From Candidatus Hebobacteria bacterium (GTDB taxonomy: Bacteria; Armatimonadota; Hebobacteria; Hebobacterales; Hebobacteraceae), in the NCBI GenBank assembly GCA_029821495.1, contig JALGTG010000016.1:1-37730 (forward strand): a stretch of DNA of 37,730 nt, written 5' to 3'. The notes under the pieces are model-generated. The model searched no databases and was not told the origin of the DNA. It worked only from the letters and a program-made list of their open reading frames with translations. Below, piece by piece: positions 25,126-33,044 of the stretch. Each line of letters opens with the position of its first letter. Within the stretch, counting starts at the first letter, position 1. Both the position numbers and the translations under genes were made by a program.

Positions 25126-27633
25126 CTATCGCCGCGACGCGGCAACGACGGCCTGTCCGAGGCTCATCCCTCCGTCGTTCGGAGGGACCTCGCGATGGAC
25201 ATGGCCCCTCAGTCCCTCCTCCTCCAGCAGCTCCACCAACCTCCCCACCAGCCGCGCATTCTGCATCACCCCGCCGCACAGCACCACATCCCTCGGCCCG
25301 CCTTCCTCATGCAGCCGCCGGCACGCCTCCACCGTAAACCGCGCCACCGTCTCATGAAACCGCCCCGCAATCTCGCCTCGATCTACCCCCTGCTCAACAT
25401 CCTCCACCACCCCCCTCACCACCGCCCTCGCATCAACCACACCATCCACAATCTCATACTCGTACGCTGTAGGGCGGGCATGCCCATGCCCGCCGGCCGT
25501 TGCCGTTCTGTAGGGCGGGGATGTCTCTGCATCCCCGCCGCGCCGTTCTCTAGGGCGGCCATACGCCGCAGGCGCATCGCCGCCGCTCCCCGCTGTTCGG
25601 CAGGAGCTTGCTCCTGCCCCTGTGGGAGCCCGGCCCTCCGGGCGATTGGCTGCCCCGGCCATCCCCTCCAACTCCATCGCCGGCTGCCCCTCATACGTCG
25701 CCTCCGGCGTGCACCCCAACATCGCCGCCACCGCATCGAAGAACCGCCCCATGCTCGAACACGCCGGGCTGTTGATCCCCCGCTCCACCTGCCTCCCCAC
25801 CACCCGCATCTCCTCATCCTCTATATACGGCATCAACACCCGCGCCTTCGCCACCCCCTCCTCCGGCCCAAACGCATCAACCAGGTGGCTCAACGCCATC
25901 CGCGCCGGCCGCCGAATCGCCCCCTCCCCGCCCGGCATCGGCACCGCCCGCAGATGCCCCGCCCGCTCGAACCTCCTCCGGTCCGCAACCAGAATCTCCC
26001 CTCCCCACACCGTCCCATCCGCCCCGTATCCCGTCCCATCATAGGCCACACCAATCACCGGCCCCTCCAGCCCCAGCTCCGCCATCACACTCACCACATG
26101 CGCGTGATGATGCTGCACCCCCACCAGCCTCACCCCCTCCAGCGACTTCGCCCACTGCGTCGAGAGATACCCCGGATGCAGATCATGGGCCACCACCTCC
26201 GGCTTCGTCTCGAACAGCTCCTCGAAATGCCCCACCGCCCGCCCGAAGTACTCCAGCACCTCCGCCGTATCGAGATCCCCGATGTGCTGGCTCAGAATCG
26301 CCTCCCCCGCCCGCACTAAGCAGAACGCGTTCTTCGTCTGCCCGCCCACCGCCAGCACCGGCGGACCCTCATAGTCCACCGTCACCGACCGCGGCACATA
26401 GCCCCGCGCCCGCCGCACCGGAATCACCAGCTCGCCTTCCACGCGTATCACCGAGTCATCACACGGCACCGCGATCTCTCGGTTGTGCGACAGGATGTGA
26501 TCCGCAATCGGCCCCAGCTTCACGCGCGCCTCTTCATCCTCGTGGATGATCGGCTCCTCCGCCAGGTTCCCGCTCGTCATCACCAGCGCCGGCGGCGACT
26601 TCTCCAGCAGCAGCCGATGCAGCGGCGTGTACGGCAGCATCACCCCTACCGTATTCTGCCGCGGCGCAATCCCCTCCGCCAGCCCTCCATCCTCCTTGGC
26701 GGACATGATCACCACCGGACTCTCCGGCGACATTAGTAGTTGCTCCGCGCGTTCCCCCACCTCCGCCACCCGCCGCGCCTCCGCCACATCCCGCACCATG
26801 ATCGCGAACGGCTTCAGCCCCCGTCCCTTCCGCGCGCGCAGCGTCTCCACCGCCTCCGCGTTCCGCGCATCGCACGCCAGGTGATATCCCCCCAACCCCT
26901 TGATCGCCACCACCTTCCCCTCCCCCAGCAACCGCGCCGCCTCCTCTAGGGCGCGCATATGGGTCGGGCAGTAGCTTGTCTCCTGCCCATGCATTGGTTC
27001 GGCAGGAGCTTGCCTCCTGCCATCTTCTGTAGGGCGGGGTCTCTGTGCCCCGCCGCTTTCCTCCAGTATCACCTCCGGCCCGCACTTCGGACACGCCACC
27101 GGCTCCGCGTGGAAACGCCTGTCTCCGGGGTCGCCATACTCGCGCCTGCACTCCTCACACATCTCGAACGCCGCCATCGTCGTCTGCGGCCGGTCGTACG
27201 GAATCCCGCGCACGATACTGAACCGCGGCCCGCAGTTCGTGCAGTTCGTGAACGCATACCCGAAGCGCCGGTCGTGCGCATCAGCGATCTCCCGCGCGCA
27301 CTCCTCGCACACCGCCACATCCGGCGGAATCAGCGCCGTAGGCCGTGGCGCGCCGACACCCTCCACGATGCGGAACCCCTCCGCCACCACCGGCTCCCCC
27401 TCCCGCGCCTCCACCGACGCGATCCGTGCCAGCGGCGGCGCCTCCCTCTCCAGGCGCCGCTCAAACTCCTCCACCCGCGGCCCATCCCCCTCCACCTCAA
27501 TGATCACCCCGGCCGCTGTGTTCCTCACCGACCCGGACAGGCCCAGCGATGCGGCCAGCCGGTAGACGAACGGCCGGAAACCCACTCCCTGGACAGTTCC
27601 CTTCACTCGCACTTCGCGTCCGGTAGTCTTCAC
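25126..27633 (-). CDS. hypF: Carbamoyltransferase HypF with two repeat-derived inserts
   Basis: 835 residues against a usual 750-780. HypF makes carbamoyl-AMP from carbamoyl phosphate and ATP and loads HypE. Domains in order: acylphosphatase-like (1-90; TVQGVGFRPFVYRLA), zinc fingers (about 109-184; CEECAREI, NCTNCGPRF, CEECRREYG, CPKCGPE), YrdC-like (about 230-420; VVAIKGLGGYHLACDARN) and Kae1-like (VQHHHAHVVSVMAE, GVAYDGTGYGADGTVWGGE, SSMGRFFDAVAAMLG). Residues about 193-229, between fingers and YrdC, and about 661-722, between MELEGMAG and AYEYEIV, are repeat-encoded and account for the extra length. GTG start; the ribosome site is weak. The tail EVPPNDGGMSLGQAVVAASRR is repeated downstream. 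Confidence 0.94.
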   Translation of the reverse strand: MKTTGREVRVKGTVQGVGFRPFVYRLAASLGLSGSVRNTAAGVIIEVEGDGPRVEEFERRLEREAPPLARIASVEAREGEPVVAEGFRIVEGVGAPRPTALIPPDVAVCEECAREIADAHDRRFGYAFTNCTNCGPRFSIVRGIPYDRPQTTMAAFEMCEECRREYGDPGDRRFHAEPVACPKCGPEVILEESGGAQRPRPTEDGRRQAPAEPMHGQETSYCPTHMRALEEAARLLGEGKVVAIKGLGGYHLACDARNAEAVETLRARKGRGLKPFAIMVRDVAEARRVAEVGERAEQLLMSPESPVVIMSAKEDGGLAEGIAPRQNTVGVMLPYTPLHRLLLEKSPPALVMTSGNLAEEPIIHEDEEARVKLGPIADHILSHNREIAVPCDDSVIRVEGELVIPVRRARGYVPRSVTVDYEGPPVLAVGGQTKNAFCLVRAGEAILSQHIGDLDTAEVLEYFGRAVGHFEELFETKPEVVAHDLHPGYLSTQWAKSLEGVRLVGVQHHHAHVVSVMAELGLEGPVIGVAYDGTGYGADGTVWGGEILVADRRRFERAGHLRAVPMPGGEGAIRRPARMALSHLVDAFGPEEGVAKARVLMPYIEDEEMRVVGRQVERGINSPACSSMGRFFDAVAAMLGCTPEATYEGQPAMELEGMAGAANRPEGRAPTGAGASSCRTAGSGGDAPAAYGRPRERRGGDAETSPPYRTATAGGHGHARPTAYEYEIVDGVVDARAVVRGVVEDVEQGVDRGEIAGRFHETVARFTVEACRRLHEEGGPRDVVLCGGVMQNARLVGRLVELLEEEGLRGHVHREVPPNDGGMSLGQAVVAASRR
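25468..25650. repeat. Repeat array inside the 3' half of hypF
   Basis: Five elements in tandem: 25468-25501 (GGCGGGCATG with CATGCCCGCC, suffix GGCCGTT), 25505-25540 (GGCGGGGATG with CATCCCCGCC), 25544-25583 (GGCGGC-type long stem), 25595-25618 (GGCAGGAG with CTCCTGCC) and about 25621-25650 (TGTGGGAGCCCGG with CCGGGC). All are open in the hypF frame over some 60 codons. Confidence 0.85.
26946..27055. repeat. Repeat array inside the 5' part of hypF
   Basis: A degenerate TAGGGCGCGCAT element, 26967-26989 (GGGCAG...CTGCCC), 26998-27022 (GGCAGGAG with CTCCTGCC) and 27029-27055 (GGCGGGG with CCCCGCC). In the hypF frame they read peptides such as GRRQAPAEP and GQETSYCPT, stop-free, between the last zinc finger and the YrdC domain. 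Confidence 0.85.
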
Positions 27634-27637
27634 GAGT

Positions 27638-28420
27638 TCAGTCTACCCGCTGCTCGCGCGCATGCGCGCGCATCTCTGCCCCCGGACGCCGCCACTGTGG
27701 TGCCGCCCGCGCAAGGGCGAACACCCGCACCTCACCCGCCCCCGACCTCCTCAGCACCCGCGCGCACTCCCTCATCGTCGCTCCCGTCGTGAAGAGATCG
27801 TCTATCAACAGCACCCGCTGCCCCTCGATCACCTCCGTCAGCCGTGCCGCAAACGCGCCCCGCACATTCCCCGCACGCGATGCCGCCGGCAGGTCCACCT
27901 GCGGCAGCGTCGGCCGCGTGCGCTCCAGCAGCGCCTTCAGCGGCTTCCCGATTGCCCCCGCAACCGCCTCTGCCAGCACCTCCGACTGGTTGAACCCCCG
28001 CTCGCCAAGCCTCGACGCGTGCAGCGGCACCGCGCACACTACATCCACAGTCTCCGGCTTCAGCCCCTCCGCCGCTTCGCCCGCCAGCCCCTCCACCATG
28101 ATCGCTCCCAACGGCTTGCCCACCACCAACTGGCCTTCGTACTTGAACCTCCGGATCGCCTTCGCCAGCGGCCCCTCGTAGTAGGCCGCGCTCCGCGCCA
28201 CCGAGAACGGCCGCTGTCCACCCCGGCGGCACCGCGCGCATGTCGGCGCGCCCCGCGCTCTTGGGTCGAACGGCTCGCCGCATACCTCACACACAGGCGG
28301 CCGCACCAGCTCGATCGCGGCCCGGCACTCCTCGCATATCGGCTCCCGCCGCAGCAGGCCGCATGCCTCGCAGCGAGGAGGGTACAGCAGATCCAATATC
28401 CCGCGCCAGAAGGGGTGCAT
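27638..28420 (-). CDS. ComF family phosphoribosyltransferase-like protein
   Basis: 260 residues. ComF proteins have an N-terminal zinc-ribbon and a type I phosphoribosyltransferase fold; they are tied to DNA uptake in competent bacteria, though the reaction is unknown. The zinc-ribbon cysteines are in PPRCEACGLLRREPICEEC, then VCEVCGEPF and CARCRRGG. RRFKYEGQLVVGKPLG, the VPLHASRLGERGFNQSEVLA segment and the PRPP loop QRVLLIDDLFTTGATMREC near residue 210 are diagnostic. The stop lies only a few bases before the hypF start, so the two genes are probably cotranscribed, which looks incidental in function. Confidence 0.92.
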   Translation of the reverse strand: MHPFWRGILDLLYPPRCEACGLLRREPICEECRAAIELVRPPVCEVCGEPFDPRARGAPTCARCRRGGQRPFSVARSAAYYEGPLAKAIRRFKYEGQLVVGKPLGAIMVEGLAGEAAEGLKPETVDVVCAVPLHASRLGERGFNQSEVLAEAVAGAIGKPLKALLERTRPTLPQVDLPAASRAGNVRGAFAARLTEVIEGQRVLLIDDLFTTGATMRECARVLRRSGAGEVRVFALARAAPQWRRPGAEMRAHAREQRVD

Positions 28421-28522
28421 GGGCTTCCTCGCCTCGACTTCCGCACCCGCGCCCGCAGTCCTGCCGATCCGCCTCGCGCTGCGAAGCCCTCGTCGCGGGG
28501 GAAAGGCGCTGGCAGGGATGCG

Positions 28523-29995
28523 CTAGTCGGCGTGGTGGGCGGGGTCAGTGTCCGGCTCTGGGGCCGGCCCCTCCGCGCGCGGGGTGAGCAGAACGCGCAG
28601 CAGCGACGGCGCGAAGAAGCTGGTGACGACGGACATCAGGATGACCTGGGCGTAGACATCGTCCGGTATGATGTGCTTGTTGAGGCCGATGAGGGCGATC
28701 ACGATGCCGACCTCGCCCCGGGGGGTCATGCCCACCCCCACCGCCATCGCCTCCCGGAACTTCATGCGGTAAGCCGCCAGGCCGCACCCGACCACCTTGC
28801 CGATGATGGCGAGCAGAGTCATGATCAGCCCGACCTTCAGCACCCCCCAGCCCAGCAGCAAGGGGACATTGACCTTGGCGCCCATGGTCACGAAGAAGAT
28901 AGGGACGAACAGCTCGTAGATGGGCTGCATGGAGCGGCGCAGGTCGGGGGCCTCGCGCAGCTCCGCGAAGATAACGCCTGCGAAGAAGGCGCCGATGATG
29001 GCCGCCAGTTGGATTACCTCCGCAAGCGCGGCGAACCCGAAGCAAACAGCGATGGCCAGGGAGAAGAGTACTCTCTCATTGCTCGCCCGCGTCACGGAGT
29101 AGAGCCGAGGGCGCAGCCGCTGCACGGCCGATCGGGCGAGCAGGAAAGTGACCGCTAGGGCGCCCACAGCGGTGCTCAGGAGAATCAGGATCTCCGAGCT
29201 GGAGATGGCGCCAGCCGCGATCCCCGACACGACCGCCAGCACCAGCATGCCCCCGACGTCGTCGAGCACGGCCGCCCCCAGGATCACCCGCGCCACGCGG
29301 GTGCCTAGCTGCTCCATGTCCTGTAGGACCCGGGCGGTGATGCCGACGCTGGTGGCGGTTAGTGCAGCCCCCACGAATAGACACTCTCCCAAGGGCCGGC
29401 CCAGCACGTGCATCAGGCCCGCCCCCAACCCGAACGGGATACCCATGCCGGCGATCGCGACCGCCGCCGCGAGACCTCCCACCCGCAGCAGCTCTGCCGG
29501 CTCCAGCTCCATGCCAACGATGAACAGCAGGAAGATCACGCACAGCTCCGCAAAGCTCTCCAGAAAGGGCGCGAGCTCTCTCCCGCCCCCGGGACCCTCC
29601 ACATAGCTGACCCACCCCAGAAGGTGCGGCCCGATGATCATCCCCACCAGGATCTCCCCGACTACGGCCGGCTGTCTGATCCGAAGGCAGATCTCCCCCG
29701 CGATCTTCGCGAAGAGGAAGAGGAGGAACAGGTCGAACAGCAGCCGCGCAGTCTCCGGCAGCGCCCCCGCTTCGCCCGACGCTTCGGACTCCTGGCCCGC
29801 GGCGGCCGAGTGGGCGATCCCTGCGACCAGGGCTACGCCCGCCGCCAGCAAGAGCGTTGACAAGAGACGGCGCCGAGGTCCTCGCGGAGGCCGATAACCG
29901 CGCGGCCGTTCGGAGCAACGCGCGCCTGCGGCCTCCTGCGTCGTTCGTGATGTCATGCCATCCTCTGAGACCACCCCTCGCACCTCGCGCGTCAT
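28523..29995 (-). CDS. CPA2-family cation:proton antiporter (Kef/NapA type)
   Basis: 490 residues from the ATG at 29995, with GGGAGAGG 5 nt upstream; a GTG at 30031 and an ATG at 29956 are alternatives. It is an integral inner-membrane Na+ or K+/H+ exchanger. An Arg-rich N terminus leads to a first hydrophobic segment (LLSTLLLAAGVALVAGIAHS), then about twelve more membrane helices. Family landmarks are QPAVVGEILVGMIIGPHLLG, the LTATSVGITARVLQDM stretch and VILGAAVLDDVGGMLVLAVV with the ion-binding Asp-Asp pair, then GMTPRGEVGIVIALIGL. There is no RCK/TrkA domain at the C terminus. It stands at the upstream end of the minus-strand block. Confidence 0.9.
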   Translation of the reverse strand: MTREVRGVVSEDGMTSRTTQEAAGARCSERPRGYRPPRGPRRRLLSTLLLAAGVALVAGIAHSAAAGQESEASGEAGALPETARLLFDLFLLFLFAKIAGEICLRIRQPAVVGEILVGMIIGPHLLGWVSYVEGPGGGRELAPFLESFAELCVIFLLFIVGMELEPAELLRVGGLAAAVAIAGMGIPFGLGAGLMHVLGRPLGECLFVGAALTATSVGITARVLQDMEQLGTRVARVILGAAVLDDVGGMLVLAVVSGIAAGAISSSEILILLSTAVGALAVTFLLARSAVQRLRPRLYSVTRASNERVLFSLAIAVCFGFAALAEVIQLAAIIGAFFAGVIFAELREAPDLRRSMQPIYELFVPIFFVTMGAKVNVPLLLGWGVLKVGLIMTLLAIIGKVVGCGLAAYRMKFREAMAVGVGMTPRGEVGIVIALIGLNKHIIPDDVYAQVILMSVVTSFFAPSLLRVLLTPRAEGPAPEPDTDPAHHAD

Positions 29996-30221
29996 GGCCT
30001 CTCCCGATCGCGTCTCCCTGGCCGCCTCCACAACGGGCCTTCTCGCAATGAGGCTGCGCCGGGTGGGTCACTCGCCCACTCCTTTCCTCGCCGCCGCAGC
30101 CGGCTCCTGCATGGCCGCGATCGGATCATCCGCGCGCCCGGAAGCTGCGCGTACATGGACCGCGACATACCCCGTGGTCGGCACGGCCGTCATCCCATCA
30201 TCCCTCAGCGCTCCGCGGCTT

Positions 30222-30249
30222 TGCCCTCCGCTGGGTGTTGTGCTAGAAT
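30222..30249 (+). promoter_or_regulatory. Possible sigma70-type promoter of the ADP-ribosylglycohydrolase gene
   Basis: TTGCCC (30222-30227), a 16-bp spacer and TAGAAT (30244-30249) lie 21-48 nt ahead of the chosen ATG at 30270. The -10 differs from consensus at one base. The region is the gap between two divergent genes, so a promoter is expected. Confidence 0.4.
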
Positions 30250-30269
30250 GCCGCGCGCGAGAGAGTGCA

Positions 30270-32171
30270 ATGGTTACGCTGTCGGAAACCGAGTACCGGG
30301 ACAGAGTGCTGGGTGCCTGGCTGGGAAAGCTGATCGGGGGCGCCCTGGGCGCGCCCCTCGACGGTAGACGCCAGACGCAGGAGGTCGCCGGATACCCGGA
30401 ACCCCCCGAACGCCTCCCCACTGCGACGCAGCAGGGAACGGACTTCCAGTTGGCCTGGCTCCGCGCCCTCCAGATGGCGGGGCCGCACCTCGTCCCTGAC
30501 GACCTTGTGATGGCATGGCTGAAGCACCTGGTGCACGCCCGCAGCGAGTTCGCATACGCCCGCGCCAACTTCCGCCGCGACGTCGAACCGCCTGTCTCGG
30601 GGGTCTTCGATAATCCCTTTCGAGAGGCCCTCGGCGGAGTCGCCCGCGCCGACCTCTGGGGGATCATCGCGCCCGGCGACCCCGAACGGGCCGCTTCTTA
30701 CGCCCTGCAGGACGCCATGCTCGACCATGCCGGCCCGGGAGTTCAAGGCGCGCTATTCCTGGCCGCAGTGGTCAGCGCGGCCTTCGTTGAGCCCGATGTC
30801 TCCCGCCTCGTCGAGGTGGGCCTCGGCCTCTTGCCGGAGGATGCCAGAGTCGCGCGCGCCGTGCGAGATGTCTCTCGATGGCACGGTGAGCACGCACACT
30901 GGGCGCGCACCAGGGAAATGCTACTGCGCGCCTATGCGTCCGAGGATCTGCGCGACAGCACGATCTGCACCGCGCTCATTGCCCTCTCCCTGCTGCATGG
31001 CAAAGGTGATTTCGGCCTCACGCTGGCCACTGCCGCCAGGTGCGGCTGGAGCACCCTAGCCACCTGCGCGGCTGCCGGCGCCGTCCTCGGCGCTCTCCTC
31101 GGCGCCCCCGAAATACCGGACAACTGGCGCCAAGCCATCCGCGGCGAGCTGACCGCGGGATGCGATGTCGTCGGCCTCCCCCGCACCACAAGGGCGTCCC
31201 TGCTGGCCGAGCACACGGCCGAGATCGGACGCCTGGTCATCCGATCGGAGTCCGTGGGTCGAGTCCATCTCTCCGAGGAGCCCCCCGACGAACCCTCCAA
31301 ACTCTCCCTCCCCGAGGGCTCCGCCCTCATTCATCCGCTCTCGATCGGTCCCTACGTCAACTCCTATCGCAGGGGCCCGCTCGAAATCCACATCGACTAC
31401 GGCGGCAGACCAACCATCGGCTACGACGTGCCGCGCCGCCTCACAGTCGCAATCGCCAACACGGCCACACGCAGCCTCGATCTCAAGGTCCAGATGTCAG
31501 CGCCATCGGGTTTCGTGGTCACCACCGGCTCCGGTGCCCTCACCCTCCCCGAGGATGGCTCCGTCTCCTTCACTCTAACCATCAGCGCACCCCAGGAGCA
31601 CGCCGAGATCGCAGCCGTCAACCCCTGCACGCTCTTCCTATCGGTGGACGATGGCTCCGAGCTCACTGTGCCCATCACGCTGGTGGGAGAGGCGCTCTGG
31701 TATGCCGCCGGCCCCTACGGGGACTTCGAGGAAGCGCACGCCCCCGAGCAGCCCGGCATCCTCGCCGGCGACACCCCGCTCAGCGCCGAGGGCTGGCAGC
31801 GGCTCTCCGTAGCCGAGCCGGCGGTCAATCTCCTCGCCGACCTCGAGAGCGAGCGCGGAACCCACTACGCGGCCACAGACTTCTTCGTGCCCCGGCTTCG
31901 CCAGGCGCGGCTCCGCGTCGCCTGCAATGACGGAACCAAGGTCTGGCTCAACGCCCAAGAGGTCTTCCTCCAACACGAGCACCGGCCCGTCTCCCCTCTC
32001 AGCGCCGACGAGTTCGAGGTCGCCCTGCGCGAGGGCTGGAATCGGCTCGTCATCAAGATGGCGCAGTGCTCCCCGCGGCGCTTCCTCGCCGCGGCGCTCA
32101 AGGACCTGGATGGACAGCTCCTCGTCGAGGCCGTCAACGCCCTGCCCCGCCCTCGGCCCGCTGGCACATAG
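30270..32171 (+). CDS. ADP-ribosylglycohydrolase-fold protein, degenerate metal site, plus beta domain
   Basis: 633 residues from the ATG at 30270; a 105-residue upstream extension crosses the divergent promoter region and was rejected. Residues 1-330 follow the ADP-ribosylglycohydrolase fold: YRDRVLGAWLGKLIGGALGAP, then TDFQLAWL, VFDNPFREALGGVARADLWG, GALFLAAVVSAAFVE and LLHGKGDFGLTLATAARCGW. The metal-binding acids are eroded: the Asp-Asp-Thr before DFQ is QQG (54-56), and the usual GWDTDCN is GWSTLAT (about 258-264). Residues about 360-633 add two beta-rich parts, one ending near GEALWYAAGPYGDFEEA and one resembling a carbohydrate-binding jelly roll (RLRVACNDGTKVWLNAQEVF). Probably a non-catalytic or altered protein. 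Confidence 0.8.
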   Translation: MVTLSETEYRDRVLGAWLGKLIGGALGAPLDGRRQTQEVAGYPEPPERLPTATQQGTDFQLAWLRALQMAGPHLVPDDLVMAWLKHLVHARSEFAYARANFRRDVEPPVSGVFDNPFREALGGVARADLWGIIAPGDPERAASYALQDAMLDHAGPGVQGALFLAAVVSAAFVEPDVSRLVEVGLGLLPEDARVARAVRDVSRWHGEHAHWARTREMLLRAYASEDLRDSTICTALIALSLLHGKGDFGLTLATAARCGWSTLATCAAAGAVLGALLGAPEIPDNWRQAIRGELTAGCDVVGLPRTTRASLLAEHTAEIGRLVIRSESVGRVHLSEEPPDEPSKLSLPEGSALIHPLSIGPYVNSYRRGPLEIHIDYGGRPTIGYDVPRRLTVAIANTATRSLDLKVQMSAPSGFVVTTGSGALTLPEDGSVSFTLTISAPQEHAEIAAVNPCTLFLSVDDGSELTVPITLVGEALWYAAGPYGDFEEAHAPEQPGILAGDTPLSAEGWQRLSVAEPAVNLLADLESERGTHYAATDFFVPRLRQARLRVACNDGTKVWLNAQEVFLQHEHRPVSPLSADEFEVALREGWNRLVIKMAQCSPRRFLAAALKDLDGQLLVEAVNALPRPRPAGT

Positions 32172-32205
32172 CCCCGCGCGACTCGGACCCCGATCGGCAA
32201 GCAGG

Positions 32206-32883
32206 TCACTCTTTCTGTTGCGCCGCCAGATGCCTCTCCAGCAACTGCTCCAGCCGATTCGCCGACAGCCCCTTCCCGCTCGCCACCACTTCCCCGTCTA
32301 TCATCACCGTGGGCGTCATCATCACCCCATGCCGATCGGCCTCCGCTGATAGCATGTCGTGCTTCCGCACCACTACCCGCCCAGGATGGCGGTCCGCCAG
32401 GCGCCGCGCGATTCGCTCCGCCTGGATACACTTGAAGCACGGGAAGACCACCCCGAACTCCTTGATCCCGTAGAAAATCTTGATCTCGACCGCCCCTTCC
32501 TCCACCGCCTCTTCATCCTCCCGTTCGGGGGTCGCGCGGGCAGGGTGTCTGGCCGGCGCGCGCACCGCCATATCGGGGATGTTCAGGTGCGGCTCGCATC
32601 GCCGCGCCACCTCCTCCGGACAGTGCTTGACCTCCCAACACGGGATCAAGTCGAGCAGCCGACGGATGCCGACCGTAGTCAAGCTGTGGCCGTGAATCAA
32701 CTCGGAAATGCAGCGGACCCACACCAGGTCCTGCTCGCTGTACACCCTCTGGTCTGAGCCCGGCTTCCGCGCCGGCCGAATCAGCCCCTCCTGTTCGTAG
32801 ATCCGCAGCGTCCGGGCGCTCAGCCCCACTTCCTGCGCCGCCGCCCCTATCGCATACACCGCCTTGCCGGCGTCTCGCTCCAT
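32206..32883 (-). CDS. MerR-family regulator fused to a thioredoxin/glutaredoxin-like domain
   Basis: 225 residues from the ATG at 32883, which has a strong AGGAGG site; a longer start was rejected. Residues 1-75 are a MerR helix-turn-helix (VYAIGAAAQEVGLSARTLRI, YEQEGLIRP, QRVYSEQDLVWVRCISEL). A linker with a Cys (DLIPCWEVKHCPEE) leads to a C-terminal thioredoxin fold: EIKIFYGIKEFGVVFPCFKC with a CxxC redox pair, and the cis-proline loop MTPTVMIDGEVVASG. The DNA-binding part could thus respond to a redox or metal(loid) signal sensed by cysteines. It is divergent from the DGC/aquaporin operon and is its likely regulator. Confidence 0.88.
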   Translation of the reverse strand: MERDAGKAVYAIGAAAQEVGLSARTLRIYEQEGLIRPARKPGSDQRVYSEQDLVWVRCISELIHGHSLTTVGIRRLLDLIPCWEVKHCPEEVARRCEPHLNIPDMAVRAPARHPARATPEREDEEAVEEGAVEIKIFYGIKEFGVVFPCFKCIQAERIARRLADRHPGRVVVRKHDMLSAEADRHGVMMTPTVMIDGEVVASGKGLSANRLEQLLERHLAAQQKE

Positions 32884-33044
32884 GCCTCCTGCTCCTCTCC
32901 CCCTCATACCCTCGCACCCGGAAGTAATTATTGTCAAGCGCCTTCACACAAATTTCATGCGTTGCACACGCGGCCGCGCCTGGGACCTCCCTACACTGCA
33001 GTTGACCGTGAATCCAGGACTGCAAGCGACTGAGGAGGACGCCA
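32884..33044. promoter_or_regulatory. Divergent control region of the MerR-Trx and DGC/aquaporin genes
   Basis: The gap has an AT-rich core (32920-32960) unlike the surrounding DNA, with TTGACA on the minus strand (32937-32932), which overlaps TTGTCA on the plus strand. Further on, TGCAGT (32997-33002) and ACTGCA (33019-33024) form a perfect inverted repeat with a 16-bp spacer just before the DGC ribosome site; it is a candidate operator for the MerR protein. No clean MerR-type 19-bp promoter was found. Confidence 0.4.

Noticed and set aside
22253-27633. CRISPR array
   Set aside because: The repeats are hairpins of several types with irregular spacing, lie inside genes, and have no unique spacers or cas genes.
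29955-30269. Long upstream start of the ADP-ribosylglycohydrolase-like gene
   Set aside because: It crosses the antiporter start and the likely promoter, and the fold begins right after the ATG at 30270.
33002-33007. TTGACC as -35 box of the DGC operon
   Set aside because: A -10 at normal spacing would fall on the ribosome site of the first gene.
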